A DNA stretch of 64,000 nt from Diploptera punctata (GCA_030220185.1 JASPKZ010003844.1:2492501-2556500); one strand, 5' to 3'. Positions 1-11,256 are shown, counted from the first letter of the stretch. The notes: generated by a model not told the origin, from the letters alone. Numbers and translations: made by a program.

Positions 1-161
1 TCTGACCTGTTCAGAATATTAAAAAGGAGGAACTTTCTTTATCTTGATAATCAAAATTCAATAATTATCAAGGTGAAACACGACTATGATTGGTTGTAAA
101 TCAAAATTCATTGAAACGTGATTGGTCATTGATTCCCATTTGGGGCATGAGTTAAATAGTC
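1..161 (+). mobile_element. R1 hairpin-ended repeat, 3' part (copy E)
   Basis: This is the right-hand end of a dispersed repeat seen in fuller form near 9.4-10.0, 46.5-47.2, 51.1-51.5 and 55.4-56.1 kb. It matches those copies from the CCTGTTCAGAATATTAAAAA segment to the shared terminus GAGTTAAATAGTC. Two inverted CCAAT boxes (ATTGG) lie in the conserved part. The window edge cuts off the hairpin half. No coding capacity; class unknown. Confidence 0.75.
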
Positions 162-379
162 TGTTTAACTTAATTTGCCTCCCTAACTTTACCTTTTTAT
201 TTTTTCCTTAACAGTTCTCTTACGTTCTTTTATTCAGTATTTATTGTCTCTTCCCAGCACACCGTAAATAATTTTCTTCTATTTCTCTCCATCCCTCCGT
301 CAGTTATTAAGCGCCTCTCGCTTCGAGGTTTACAGTAACCCGCCCAGGATCGATCGGTTTAAAACAGGGTAAAATTCTT

Positions 380-583
380 GAGCATGGCTTCCTTTACAAG
401 GGTAATAAAACTATAGGACCCATGATTCCTGAGCATGGCTTCCTTTACAAGGGTAATAAAACTATAGGACCCATGATTCCTGAGCATGGCTTCCTTTACA
501 AGGGTAATAAAACTATAGGACCCATGATTCCTGAGCATGGCTTCCTTTACAAGGGAAATAAAACTGTAGGACCCGTGTTTTAT
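380..583. repeat. 51-bp tandem repeat, 4 copies
   Basis: Four units start at 380, 431, 482 and 533, giving an exact 51-bp period. Units begin GAGCATGGCTTCCTTTACAA and differ by only a few bases, the last being most diverged. The period is a multiple of three, so a spurious reading frame runs through it on the minus strand. It is a minisatellite rather than a gene. Confidence 0.9.
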
Positions 584-1697
584 ATTTACAGCAGTAAATA
601 GAATCTCAAGCCTGAAACTTTTATGGGTCCCGTAACTCCCCAATTTGAACTGCGATGCTAATGATCTGACCTGGTAAAGAGCTTAGTTGAATAAATACTC
701 ACTAATATTACAGGGCCGGCAAATTTCAACAGTTGCTTATTATTTCACGTTTGATCTTATTTTAGGTGTCGTAATTCAAGGAAATGAGGACTTGAATTTA
801 CTTCTCTCACGAAGGAACTCAAACTCGGAATTAAAAATAAATAGACCACGGTCGGATATAAACCTGCGAAACTCGAAACCAGAGGCGAGCATGATAACCA
901 CTAAATTTATTCGTCCGGGATGAAGAACTATTTTGTTTATTCTTAGATCCAATCCGCTTGAAATTCGAATATAATTACTTAATATAAAACATACCTAAAA
1001 ATTCCATACATGTTGAATTAATTTGTAAAAGTTTTATATTTCAAACTCACACATGAATTAAAATTTACAAAACATTGTTTTTTTCTAGTATTTATATATC
1101 TAAAGACATAAACAAGTAATTATTAATAAAATAAACTACACTGCAATAAATGTATATTTTTATTGGATAAAATTCATCCGTTGTTTTTCCAAATGGAGTT
1201 GTTATCCAATATACAAATAATTGTTTTGCTTTCAAGTTAATATTTGGTAAGTTTTAATATCGTAAGCTTCTGGTTTCAAGAGAAAATTGCAGTGCTTTTT
1301 GGAATCCCCTTATGGAGATAAATTTATCCCAAGGGTATTACTTTCTGATTATAGGGAATCTATTGGAGATTTTCAAAACGGGTTATCCTCCTACTCAAGT
1401 GTTGAGCCCTGCATACTGACATCAACGTAACTCGTTGATCCTTTGCGTTCCTTTACTGAGAAAAATCTTATTTCCTTCACCATGGGATTGTTATAGTTCT
1501 AATGACCATGTATCTATAGATTAAAGGATCTGTCATGACCTCTGGGAGTATAAGAAAACAAAAAAAAAGCTTACACAAGTGAGCTAGTACAATTGGGAAC
1601 TAGTCTTAGTGACAAGACACTACTGCATCTATAGAAAATGATAGCGTTACATAGATATTGCATCTTTTTATTTTCAAACTAGCATGTAAAGAAATAA
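584..1697. other. Unassigned AT-rich DNA
   Basis: No gene, tRNA or clear repeat relationship was recognised. Short open frames here lack codon bias or known motifs. Confidence 0.5.
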
Positions 1698-2190
1698 ATT
1701 ATCATCATCATCTTCACTTCAAAATTTAGGCGATTCGCCTGTTCCGAATTCACAATGATTCCTTCCATCTCTTCCTAGGTTTTCCTACATCCCTTAATCC
1801 TTTTTGTTTATAATGATATGCTATCTTGGGTAATCTTGTTTCTTCCATTCTCTGAACACGCTGTTCCTAGCCAACGCAGTGTTGTTAAATTCTATCACTT
1901 ATTAAATAATTTTTTTATTTTCTTCTTATTTCTTCATGTCTTATGTGGTCCAATTTTGTGCATCCTTTGGCATTTCTTAGAAAAGTAATTTCTGCACTTT
2001 ATATTCTACTCAAACTCCTATTATTTGTTACCCAGGACTCACTACCGTATAAAAGTACCGATACCGCCATTTTTTGTAGAACTTCAATCTTGTATCCTTT
2101 CTTGTTTTAGTATTCTATGAATGGTGCCACATATCATTTGAAATTTTGATAATTTATTGTCTATATCATTTTTTGTTCCATATCCAGAAG
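1698..2190 (-). pseudogene. LINE family B, C-terminal fragment
   Basis: Read on the minus strand this resembles the last part of a non-LTR retrotransposon ORF2: an LLYGSE-type motif, a FLRN.KGCTK-like block and the end next to a (GAT)n tail at 1698-1712. It aligns by eye with the longer copy at 29.5-31.0 kb. Several frameshifts and an AT-rich gap make it non-coding. The RTE-type assignment rests on the C-terminal layout only. Confidence 0.65.
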
Positions 2191-2383
2191 ACAATTCAAA
2201 ACTTAACACTAATAAATTATTATATTTATAAATAATGAATTTATAATAAAAACAGTAACATGTTAACAGTATTGAAAACTATTATCTATATACAATTTGT
2301 GATACGATAGTACGAAGACTCATCCTCAACGTAACTAGTGATTCCTATCGCTGTCTAGAATATGAGTACGGGAAGCAATATGA

Positions 2384-2672
2384 ATAGCCGACTCTGATGG
2401 TCAACAGTTTATATAAAAGCGGGTGCCGCGCGGGAATGCTTGACATGCAGTGTTGTCACGTTTCTCATAGCGCTAAGAGCGTTTATTACACAAGGACAGA
2501 AGACATTGATTTATATTTATGTTATTATTTAATTTTTATGTTATCATTTGGTATTGTTTAACTTTTAAAATTAAAATTATGTATATATTTGTTTATCAAA
2601 TAATTTAATTCTTACATTATATAACTTGTAGGTCTACATAAATTTAATATTCATACAACATCATGCTGAAAA

Positions 2673-2743
<71 letters not shown>

Positions 2744-3057
2744 GTTCGGACTGAAATATTTCCCCATGGCCGCTACATGTTGAAATCACTTATATATATT
2801 AAACTAATATAATATGTAGATATTGTATTATTATTCAAGCTACGTATCGCAATAAATCACTGATAATTATACCATTAATTACGGTATAAAATTTTATAAC
2901 TGGATCGACCGCTCCACGTTCCGAGTTTTAATTGAAACTGAGGGAAGAATAGCAATGTGGCAACATCGTGGTAGTCGCGGCAGTCGAGATGTTTGTATTT
3001 TAATAACAGCTGCGGGGAAACAAAGCGAGCCGCTTGTTAAGCATCATAGTAAGGCGA
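2384..3057. mobile_element. MITE-like repeat, long copy
   Basis: It shares with 23703-23883 a block reading TTTATATAAAAGCGGGTG near the left end and AACAGCTGCGGGGAAACAAA near the right end. The ends are diverged inverted repeats. The interior is about 490 bp longer than in the other copy and holds an ATT microsatellite. No coding sequence; superfamily not determined. Confidence 0.6.
2676..2743. repeat. (ATT)n microsatellite
   Basis: About 22 uninterrupted ATT triplets inside the MITE-like repeat. Confidence 0.95.
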
Positions 3058-3193
3058 TAATACAGTCTCTCAACCGCACTTTTAATTTTTTATCACGTAC
3101 TTAGTAGCTATTCAATTGCCCACACAAAACTTAGTGGACCTTGATGTATAAATATTTTAATTTGAATTATTTCTACCAAGCTCAACACGTTAT

Positions 3194-3425
3194 TCCATTA
3201 ATTAAATGACCGCGGTATATTGACCGTGCAAAGGTAGCATTTTCATTAGTCTTTTAATTGGAGCCTGGAATGAAAGGTGGGACGAAATAAATAATGTCTT
3301 ATTTTAATATAATCGAATTTAATTATTAAGTAAAAAAGTTTAAATAATTGTATGGGACGAGAAGACCATATAGAGTTTAATAATTTGATTAATTTAATTG
3401 GTTGGGTGTCTTTCTTGAAATTAAA
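3194..3425 (+). pseudogene. rrnL: NUMT: mitochondrial 16S rRNA fragment
   Basis: The stretch follows the conserved 3' half of insect mitochondrial large-subunit rRNA in sense orientation: CCGCGGTATATTGACCGTGC, then AAAGGTAGCAT, TTAGTCTTTTAATTGGAG, a GGACGAAATAA block and GGGACGAGAAGACC. These correspond to the peptidyl-transferase region. Small changes (CATATAGAG for CCTATAGAG, TTTTCATT for ATAATCATT) and its setting between nuclear LINE and other repeats indicate a nuclear copy, not the organelle gene. The fragment stops abruptly at both ends. Precise ends and donor species would need alignment to a mitogenome. Confidence 0.9.
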
Positions 3426-3519
3426 TAATAAAACAGGTAAGCAATTTTAATTACCTGGGATACAATGTGTCATATAGAAGAAGTGAAGACATTTAAAACA
3501 AAATAAATTAATTTAATTA

Positions 3520-3965
3520 TATGTGTGGCACCATAAAACGAAGTCTCAAAGCAACTAGAAAGGAGACACTTTTAAAATCTTATAAAACAATGGCGGTTCC
3601 AACACTACTATATGGATCGGAACACTGGGTCTTAACCAAAAACCAGGAACGAAGAATAGAAACGTCAGAAATGAGGTTTCTGAGGAGTGTGGGCGGATAT
3701 ACTATAACAGATCGAAAACGAAATGAAAATATATGAAGTGAACTAAACATATTCAAACTATTAGATAGAATTGCACAATACAGAGATGAATGGATGGACC
3801 ATATCAATAGAATGGATAACAATAGAATTCTTAAACAGATTCTTCATTACAAACCACTAGGACGAAGAAATGTAGGAAGACCCAGTAAAAGACGGACAGA
3901 CCAATTCTAACATGAGATTGGAACATATCTTAAAGTCTAAACCTTGATGCTGATGATGATGTTGA
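3520..3965 (+). pseudogene. LINE family B, C-terminal fragment
   Basis: Translation gives MCGTIKRSLKATRKETLLKS followed by AVPTLLYGSEHWVLTK, MRFLRSVGGYTITDR, a stop, then IAQYRDEWMDHINRMDNNRI and GRRNVGRPSKRRTDQF. This is the connector and C-terminal GRP.xRW region of an RTE-like LINE. One in-frame stop at about 3734 and loss of everything upstream make it a 5'-truncated dead copy. It ends at a GATGATGATG tail. Confidence 0.8.
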
Positions 3966-4345
3966 TCTTTCTTGATAAATCATTTTCATTATGAAATCTT
4001 ATTTAAAAAATCATTAAATTAAACGAGAGGGGATTTTTATAGTTGCATACGATGTTTCATTATTTTTAATGTTATTTCGTAAAATGATCGATAAAATATA
4101 AAAATAATATTGGAAAGGGTTTGATAATATTATATTAATGTATTATCAATTTATATGTTTAAAAATAAGAGTTCCTCATTATAAATAATGTTGATCTTCA
4201 AAAATATTTCGTCTACAATTACAATAAAAATAAATGTTAAAGTAAACAAATGTCTTTGCGTAGCAAGGGCATTACGATTATTTAAATTGTACAAAACCAT
4301 GAAAATCCCAACCATCACATACAATTGTAAAAACATGGACACTAA
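3966..4345. other. Unassigned AT-rich DNA
   Basis: Spacer between two LINE remnants. Nothing recognisable. Confidence 0.5.
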
Positions 4346-5015
4346 CTAACTCACCCGTAGGTGCATAGCCGCGCGGATATAAGCTCTCCATACTTCCCTA
4401 TCCTGAGATAATGTTTTACAATCATCCGCTGTATAATCTACTTCCCTTGAATTAAGGTCAATGTTCTTCTCCCACCGCATTATTGGTCTACCAACTGGGC
4501 GTTTTTCCTTTGGTTTTCCTACAAGAAGCCTCCATGCCCCTCTTTCATTTCCCATTCGTGCCACTTGTCCTGCCCATGTCAGTCTACGAGACTTACCCGT
4601 TCTTATTATATCTGGTTTCCTATAAAGATAATGTAGCTCACTGTTAAGTAGTCTTCTCCATTCGCCTGTCTGTTCATATCTCTTTGGTCCAAAAATTATC
4701 CTTAAAAATGTATTCTCAAATAGTCGTAATCTTCTTTCTTCCCTAAAATTAAAAGTCACATGTTTTGCATCCATATAACATGACTGAGAGAATAACAGTT
4801 TTATATATTTTCAATTTAACGTTTTTTGAGAGAAGTTTGACGAGAAAAGTCCCTATAATGCATAACAGCATACACATTCCGAACTGAGTCTATGTTTAAT
4901 TTATTTGTGTATTTCATTCCTATTTGTAATTATTGTTCCTATTTATTTGAATTCAGCCACTTCTTTAAAATTTTGATTTGTCATTTCTCCGTTACATAGT
5001 GTACTTCTATGTGTG
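4346..5015 (-). pseudogene. LINE family A, 3' third
   Basis: On the minus strand it begins with MFTHRSTLCNGEMTNQNFKE, passes through VAEFK.IGTIITNRNE, HRLSSECVCCYALQ, the FGPKRYEQTGEWRRL block, RRLTWAGQVARMGNERGAWR and GKPKEKRPVGRPIMRW, and stops after MHLRVS. It ends with the family's CTAACTAAC-type tail. This is the region downstream of the reverse transcriptase YADD box in an RTE-like LINE. The last 142 codons are open; the upstream part has stops and lacks catalytic motifs. Confidence 0.8.
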
Positions 5016-6040
5016 AACATATATGGGAATTAGACACACAAATTTAACGAAATACAAGCAGCAGAGATGAAATTTGTTAAATTCAGTGTAGTCTGGACCA
5101 GAAGTGGAAGGAAAGGAAATTCAAATGTAGGAAAACAGACCTATATGTCGAAAAATTAAATAACAATACAAATAAATAACTTAAAATTAATATGAAATTT
5201 TAGAGACACAGCATCGTTTCAAAAGAAAACTAACTGCACAGTACTTCATTCATGTATAATAGAGTTATGATTGATATGTAAGGTTCTCATTGGCTGAGCT
5301 CGTAATTAGAGTCGTAAATAATGACGCAAGAAAATAATTTTTGTATCTCATATATTATGTAAGTTTGATTTCTAGATCTACATGCTACTTATAGAATTTA
5401 AATACCAGAATGTGGATGTGTTGTTTGCCTCGACACTTCTCATAAACTTTAAGTAGTTACTGATTATTTTGACAGTTATAGGCACCTATGATGCACTCCA
5501 GAAACCAGAATGTATCAATACATGTCGACTTTTTTTGTCGACCTTGAAACTTACATGTTACTTTCAGAAACCTTGCAATGGATGAAAATAGAAAATATGA
5601 ATTTTTAACTATCAAACTAATCATAACTATCGTACTAATAATTCAAAGAGAATAAATGAGACGTTCGAGACTCGTATTCGAGAAGTCTCGTGTTCATATT
5701 CCGAGGAAAGTTAACATGACTATGTTAGTTCCTTGTTTTCTCTAGTCATCAAGATAAGTGGCGAATAGGATTTTTTTTTACCAGGACTCTTTTCACCACA
5801 ATTTAATACTTTCTTATATCATTAAAGTAACAAATCATATAAAATTTATGGTAATCACGACATAAAAAAGAATAAACTGAATAAGCAAATTATATAAAGT
5901 TGCTATACTCCTTAACGTTAAAGCGTGTCTACGAAAAAGCTTATTAAAAATATATAAAAGCGTCATAATCCCATTTTACTGTTTATTAATTCTACAATTA
6001 TTTAGAATCGCATTCTAGATAATATACAGTCAGAATAATT
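5016..6040. other. Unassigned AT-rich DNA
   Basis: No coding or repeat family recognised, except a possible tRNA-like B-box near 5695 (GTGTTCATATTCC) that may be an old SINE head. Confidence 0.4.
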
Positions 6041-6044
6041 CTTA

Positions 6045-6260
6045 TGTATTAGAAGGTTAGATTGCAACATAGTACAATGAGAAGTTAGACTTATGACTGT
6101 CTTCTGTTTTGGTTTCACATACAAACAGTTGAATAGATTATGAGAAGTAAGACTTCTGACTGTCTTTTATCTTGGCTTCACACAAAAACAATCGAATACT
6201 ATATACTACCTGTATTGCAATCATTAATTATATATTACATAAAATTCCTGAATAAAAAGT
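6045..6260. repeat. Dimeric repeat shared with 61.46-61.62 kb
   Basis: Two similar modules (ATGAGAAGTTAGACTTATGA and ATGAGAAGTAAGACTTCTGA, each followed by CTGTCTT..TTGG.TTCACA) lie in tandem. The same dimer occurs in opposite orientation at 61460-61620, where the flanking ACTATGTTGCAAT motif is separated from it by a foldback insertion. Confidence 0.65.
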
Positions 6261-6975
6261 AGACTTCCGTACCTCTATCATCAAGACATAAATGAATATT
6301 GGGATTTACTCATGTCCTAATATTTTTTCTTACTAAAATATTTAACATCAGTTTCCTTTTATTTAATTTCTTGCAATTTAATTTATTCATTATCATCATC
6401 AAACAATTAAGATTTAAGGCCTAGTAGCTTATTCCAGTCTCATTGTTCATCCATAATTATTTTAATTATATGACCTTGACTTCATTTTTCCTGTTGGGAT
6501 ATATTTCAAAATTATGTTAAGTAACTTCTCTTTAGATATTCCCCCGATGCGTTCACTTTATTTATTTTTGTAATTATTGGTTTCTTACAAATGGTTCCAT
6601 TTCAAGTTCTAATAACATTTCTGCATTTATTCTGATTGTTTACTTTTCAAATCTCGAATAAATGGTTGACATAATGCAATTAGCTTTTATCTATAAAGAG
6701 CAACATATAATATTTTTTCCCATTATTCTATTTAAAAATTACAGTATATTTTGATATTTCTCTACATTTTTATGTAATTGATTTCTGAAAACATAAACTC
6801 TTTATAACTAGAAGTAAATGATGAAAGCAGCTGGTTTTGTAGTTTATATTGATATCATATGTTATCAGATGTATCAGGGCTATAATTTCACCAATCTTGA
6901 CTAAATGTCAGGAAATATAACGAAATCTTAATAATAATTAGCAATTACCGTTATTTTACATATAAAAAAATCAAT
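6261..6975. other. Unassigned AT-rich DNA
   Basis: Very AT-rich; nothing recognised. Confidence 0.5.
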
Positions 6976-7436
6976 GTTTGTTTGTTTGTTGGTGTGTTAG
7001 TTCATATTCTATGCGCGGCCATACCGTTGATCCGGTTGTGATGGGGCTTGTTGCAAAATGTTCAGGAGATTCTCGGGATGAACATAGGCTATAAGAGAGT
7101 TGTAATACTCAAACCCCTTCAGCCCTAAAAATCTCTCTTTGTAGTGAAAAACGTGAAATAAAGTCCCTATTTTGACGCTTAAATGGCTTACGCTGCCTAA
7201 ACCATAACAAATACACCAAATTATTATACACGGAATTGAATATCTCAAAAACTCTACAAAAAGTTCGCGACAGCATATGTTTATCTTTTACGGATAACTC
7301 ACAATAACCATTTTTCTCTTTCATTGATGCCAAGAAGATCGGGATAAGTAGATTCATGGGCAAGTATAGTAGCTCAAGCCTGGTGGTAAAAACACATTAA
7401 CATTTATTTAGGAGTAGCAGCGCATGTCGGGTATTA
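6976..7436 (+). mobile_element. Helitron-like non-autonomous element (HelA)
   Basis: It aligns with 54215-54823 over GCCATACCGTT..TCCGGTTGTGATGGG, GTGAAAAACGTG, CGCGACAGCATATGT, CTTTTACGGATAACTCA and AAGAAGATCGGGAT, and finishes with GCAGCGCATGTCGGGTATTA then GCTA. A CTAG/CTRR end after a GC-rich hairpin-like stretch is the usual Helitron terminus; here it is GCTAC. No Rep/helicase sequence is present. Class is inferred from the end only. Confidence 0.5.
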
Positions 7437-7487
7437 GCTACTTTTACATAAAACTTTAATATTATGTCAGTATTCGTTGTATAGAGA

Positions 7488-7690
7488 TTAGGTTCATACC
7501 TCTGATCCCGAAGTCGCGGGTTGGGGTCGATTGATTTTTTATTATGGAAAAATTCAAGGAACAAAAGTCCTCCTGGAAGGACGTTAAGCCGTGAGTCCGA
7601 GTCTGAAAATGGTCGAGTTCGTAAAAGAATCTCTAGTCTTAATTAGAACCTCTGAAGAAAATTTAATAGACTTTTCCCATCCAAGCAATA
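7488..7690 (+). mobile_element. tRNA-derived SINE, family d, 5'-truncated
   Basis: It matches the better copy at 25875-26135 from CCTCTGATCCCGA through GGAAAAATTCAAGGA, GTCCTCC, TTAAGCCGTGAGTC and the TTTTCCC.TCC end. The A-box half of the tRNA-like head is missing. Confidence 0.65.
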
Positions 7691-7803
7691 CCTTAATTAA
7701 AATAATAAAATACGTACCTGATATCTCAGTCGTCCTCAACAAAGTAAAATCTTATTAATAAAACATTTTAGGCATTTCGGAACATTTTCCATCAGCAGTA
7801 GCT

Positions 7804-8090
7804 GACTAACTAACTAACTTGATGGTACTTCTGAACCTGTAGGTTCATGGCCACGCGGATTTAAACTCTCCACACAACCCTATCCTGAGCTAAAGATTTC
7901 AATTATCCCGGTATAATCTACTTTCCTCAAATCATGGTTAATGTTTTTCTCTCACCTCATTCTTGGTCTACAAACTGCGCTTTTTCTCTGGTTTTCCTAC
8001 AAGTTTCCATGTCCTTCTTTAATCCCACATTCGTGTCACATGCCCTACCCTTCGCAGTCCATGAAATTTAACTGTTCAGCACCTGAATAG
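7804..8090 (-). pseudogene. LINE family A, degraded 3' end
   Basis: Minus-strand remnants of the GKP..KR.V.RPRM.W block and of the terminal segment (GGTTCATGGCCACGCGGAT, then CCTATCCTGAGCTAAAG) identify family A. Many indels interrupt the frame. The CTAACTAACTAAC tail lies at 7804. Confidence 0.75.
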
Positions 8091-8100
8091 ACACTACATA

Positions 8101-8167
8101 TTTTCGATTAATGTTCTGTACAGAGGGGTCAGGTTGTTCATCCTCTATACAGAACATTAATCGAAAA
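8101..8167. repeat. Hairpin with 26-bp arms
   Basis: TTTTCGATTAATGTTCTGTA.. at 8101-8126 pairs with 8142-8167 with one mismatch across a 15-nt loop. Confidence 0.85.
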
Positions 8168-8289
8168 CAATACCTAATCAGCTGCTGATGATGGAATATG
8201 TTCCGAAGTGCTTTGAATGTTTTAAAGGAATATTATTTTGTTGAGGACGACTGAACTCTCAGGTACATGTTTTATTATTTTAAATAGAT

Positions 8290-8585
8290 TATTATATGAA
8301 CTTCCTTAGAATAACAAAAGGCTGCACAAGAATGGATCGGTTAAAGAATGAAGATATAAGAACAGAGTTAAATACATATCCATTAAATGATAAAATCAAG
8401 GGATATAGAGAAAAATGGTTTAGACATGTAGAAAGTATGAACGTAACAAGATTACCAAAATCAGCATTTAACTACAAACCAAGAGGTTCAAGGAATGTAG
8501 GAAGGCCAGTGAAAAGATGGACAGAACAACTGTGAGGCGGAGCAGACATTTTGCCTAGCCCATGAAGTGAAGAAGAAGAAGATAG
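8290..8585 (+). pseudogene. LINE family B, C-terminal fragment
   Basis: An open stretch encodes MNFLRITKGCTRMDRLKNED, YPLNDKIKGYREKWFRHVES, RLPKSAFNYKPRGSRNVGRP and VKRWTEQL followed by a stop. It is nearly the same as the C-terminus of the 29.5-kb copy. The 3' UTR GGCGGAGCAGACATTTTGCC and a GAAGAAGAAG tail follow. It has no catalytic part and is a 5'-truncated insertion. Confidence 0.85.
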
Positions 8586-9395
8586 ATTATTGCCTTAGTT
8601 GCCTACTAGATATTTCTTTGAGGCGATGAGATAACCGCATTTCACTCTCAGTAATATGTTTAGAGAAATAAGCGTAACTAAATTTCAATAATACATAGAG
8701 AAAATGATCACCGAAAGTTAACATATTAGAGGAAATAAAAACAATGAAGTAAACGAGAAACGATAACCTGTTGAACAAGAACACACCCTACCGAATCAAC
8801 CCAATATACAACATGCTCGTTACATACAATCAGTATCCAATAGAAGAACTTTGAAAATGGAACTAGTTCAGAAAGGCCTAGCTGATTATTTTAAACAAGT
8901 TTAATTTGCTGAGGACGACTGCCATCACAGGTATTGTGTTAAATATATAACTAAGTTAGCTTGGTTAAACAACACCCGCAAGAGAACATCCATTTCCAAT
9001 TTTGGAGACGTACGGTACGAGAGGCAGACTGTAATGTTATGAATGTATGCTGCTGGAATACAGGTCTCAGCTCGACCGAATGTGCTCTAGAATTCCTGTC
9101 GCATCGAGTATTCTCTGTTGGATCTGTATAAATTACACAAGGGGAGTTTTTGAACTTTTCACAGCACTAGAATACCGTACATCGGCTATACGAGCCTGGA
9201 TACATTGATTCACATGTCACTTTTCTATTCGTCAGGGAATTCAACATAAATTCTCTCTCAAAGATGTCACCATTTTCTGTCATAAATTCCACACCCAAGA
9301 GCAACATGAAAAGCACAAGTTAATGCATTTCATGTACCTTATTTACATGAGAGAAATTGTGTTCTAACATGCAATCATGCCTTCATTTTATTTGA
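8586..9395. other. Mostly unassigned DNA
   Basis: 8598-8700 resembles 31597-31690 (TTCTTTGAG.CGATGAG, then TAG.GAAATAAGC.TA). At 8905-8925 the motif GCTGAGGACGACTG recalls the foldback arms at 8.2 kb and 61.7 kb. Otherwise nothing is recognised. Confidence 0.4.
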
Positions 9396-10012
9396 CTATT
9401 TAACTCATGCCACAAATGCTAGTCAGTGACCAATCACGTTTCAATGAATTTTGTTTTACAACCAACGACAGTCGTGTTTCACCTCACTCTTTATCGATTT
9501 CTCTTTATCAGCTCCTGCTTTTGTGATAAAGAAAGCTCCTCCTTTTTAATCTTCTGAACAGGACAGAACATTATTTTTCTCCAACAAATACATTGAATAT
9601 AGCAAATAATGAACAGATTCCTTCATTTTACTGAGTTGTTTACTAAAAAAATTAATAACCCGTAATGTTGATTATGATATATAGTTTGATGTGTTTCATT
9701 ATTTCTCCACTTCGGTATATTCTTAAAAGATTGCGATCTTATTTGGTAATAAATAATATGATCTAGTTGCAGTGAATGAACATAACCTCACATTTCTGAC
9801 TTGTTTTCATACATCGCCGTTTACATTAAATACATAAATATTTTTAAATAACTATAATTAAACAATGATTTGTGAGTAAACAGCTTAATTTTATTTGTTA
9901 AATAGTCCTAACAAATGCCACTCTCGATTTCCAAATTCTCTAGATAAATTCACTCCTCACTTCGTGAGTCGTGAATTTATCGTAATTTGGAAATCACTCG
10001 TGGCATTACTTA
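9396..10012 (-). mobile_element. R1 hairpin-ended repeat, full copy (A)
   Basis: It starts with GACTATTTAACTCATGCC and ends beyond the hairpin at TGGCATTACTTACGAT. It is an inverse-orientation copy of the element at 46506-47229, diverged by point changes and indels. The hairpin occupies 9916-10005. No ORF is conserved between copies. Confidence 0.8.
9916..10005. repeat. Terminal 90-nt nested hairpin of R1
   Basis: Nested palindromic blocks pair from both ends: TGCCACTC with GAGTGGCA-type sequence, GATTTCCAAATT with AATTTGGAAATC, GATAAATTCAC with GTGAATTTATC, and CTCACTTCGTGAG at the tip. Confidence 0.9.
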
Positions 10013-10182
10013 CGATAAATTTTATCGCTTATGTTTGTATACATGTGTTATTCATATTATCATTTAATTTAAACAAAATTTTTAAATAAAATTTACAATG
10101 CTTGACATCAAATCTTGAATTTATAGAATGGCACTCTTATCCATAATACACGTGATCCTCTTATTAAAGTATTAACAGATTA

Positions 10183-10375
10183 AATCATCATCATCATCTT
10201 CAAGGCATGGGCCAGTTGGCCCGTTCCGCTCCCCGGTTCACTATATGCTGCAGGTGCAGATCGTCTTTCCAACGACGTTTTGGTCTTCCTACATTCTTCG
10301 GCCTAGAGATTTATAATGAAGCAGCTGTTTTGATAAACGATTATTTGGCATTCTTTGTATATGTTCAAATTAATT
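10183..10375 (-). pseudogene. LINE family B, extreme 3' fragment
   Basis: The minus strand encodes a GRPKRRW-type block ending near GGGCCAACTGGCCCATGCCT and a (GATGAT)n tail at 10183-10197. Only the last few dozen codons survive. Confidence 0.6.
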
Positions 10376-10491
10376 ACATTTATTACATATTTACAGATTA
10401 AATAATAACAATGTAAATACATTTTCTCGCGGAATTTCAGCGTGTGTAGAACTTAGCCCACTTAGCATCACAAGGAAATTGAATAACTATA

Positions 10492-10890
10492 ATTTGAGAG
10501 TAAAGTTCTTAGGAAGAATTTTGGACCAAAGGGAGATAAACAGACAGGTGAATGAAGAAGACTTACATACAGTGAACTACATGGTCTTTATAGGAACTCA
10601 GATATAATGAAAACAATTAAGTCTCGCAGACTGCGATATGCAGGACATGTGGCACGAATGGGGAATGAAAGACGTGCATGGAAGCTTCTTGTAGAAAGTC
10701 CAGAGCGAAAACGCCTAGTTTGTAGACCAAGATTGAGGTGGGAGAATAGCAATAACCATGATTTGAGGGAAGTCGATTGTAAAGGGAATGATTGGAAAAC
10801 ATTAGCTCAGGATAGGAATATACGGAGAGCTTATGTTCGCGCGGCCATGAACCTATGGGTTCGATAGTGCCAGTGAGTTAGTTAGTTATA
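10492..10890 (+). pseudogene. LINE family A, C-terminal fragment
   Basis: After the LRVKFLGRILDQ-like start the frame opens as MKTIKSRRLRYAGHVARMGN, RRAWKLLVESPERKRLVCRP, RLRWENSNNHDLREVD, then WKTLAQDRNIRRAYVRAAMN and LWVR stop. The CAGTGAGTTAGTTAGTTA tail follows. Conserved residues of the family (VGRP to VCRP) have changed, consistent with drift. Confidence 0.85.
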
Positions 10891-10892
10891 AT

Positions 10893-11015
10893 CAGTAGCA
10901 CTGATGTATAATCCTGGAGGACGAAGATCGGTAGGAAGACCAAGAAAGCGCTGAGCTGAACAGATGTGAGATCGGAACAGGCAAAGACCTAATCCATGAA
11001 GATGATGATGATGAT
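10893..11015 (+). pseudogene. LINE family B, last 40 codons
   Basis: It reads GG.RSVGRPRKR, then a GATCGGAACAGGC 3' UTR and a (GAT)n tail. It lies directly behind the LINE A tail, so the two insertions are adjacent. Confidence 0.65.
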
Positions 11016-11119
11016 GATTTAGATAATCAGTAGCAGTTTCAGGTTGAGGAAACCAGCTATAACGGTTGCGAATCCGACGTGATTATTATTACATGTTATA
11101 TATATATATACTGGCTGGA

Positions 11120-11240
11120 TGATTGTCCACCTCTGTAAGTGACAGCCGGATGGTAGGCCAAGGGTCTTCTGGAGCTATCGTGCCATGAAGAACAGAGACG
11201 ATTGTGAGATAAATTTAAGGCCCAAACACTGCCTTAACAC
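11120..11240 (+). mobile_element. SINE family f fragment
   Basis: CCACCTCTGTAAGTGACAGC, GCCGGATGGTAGGCCAAGGG and TATCGTGCCATGAAG match the reverse complement of the element at 59898-60203. The tRNA-like head is absent. Confidence 0.6.
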
Positions 11241-11256
11241 CATATGACCATATAAT

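Larger units (their letters stand above)
7705..8285. repeat. Inverted repeats flanking a LINE fragment
   Basis: The left arm (7705-7803) and right arm (8176-8285) are imperfect reverse complements sharing TCAGTCGTCCTCAACAAA, a GGAACATTTTCCATCAGCAG-type block and a TTTTATTATTTTAA end. They enclose a LINE A remnant and a small hairpin, so transcription could give a long stem. Confidence 0.65.

Noticed and set aside
359..643. 94-codon minus frame with repeated NHGSYSFITLVKEAML
   Set aside because: Produced by the 51-bp tandem repeat, whose period is a multiple of three; no start context or homology.
3194..3425. Functional rRNA gene
   Set aside because: Only a fragment of mitochondrial-type 16S, with substitutions, in nuclear repeat context.
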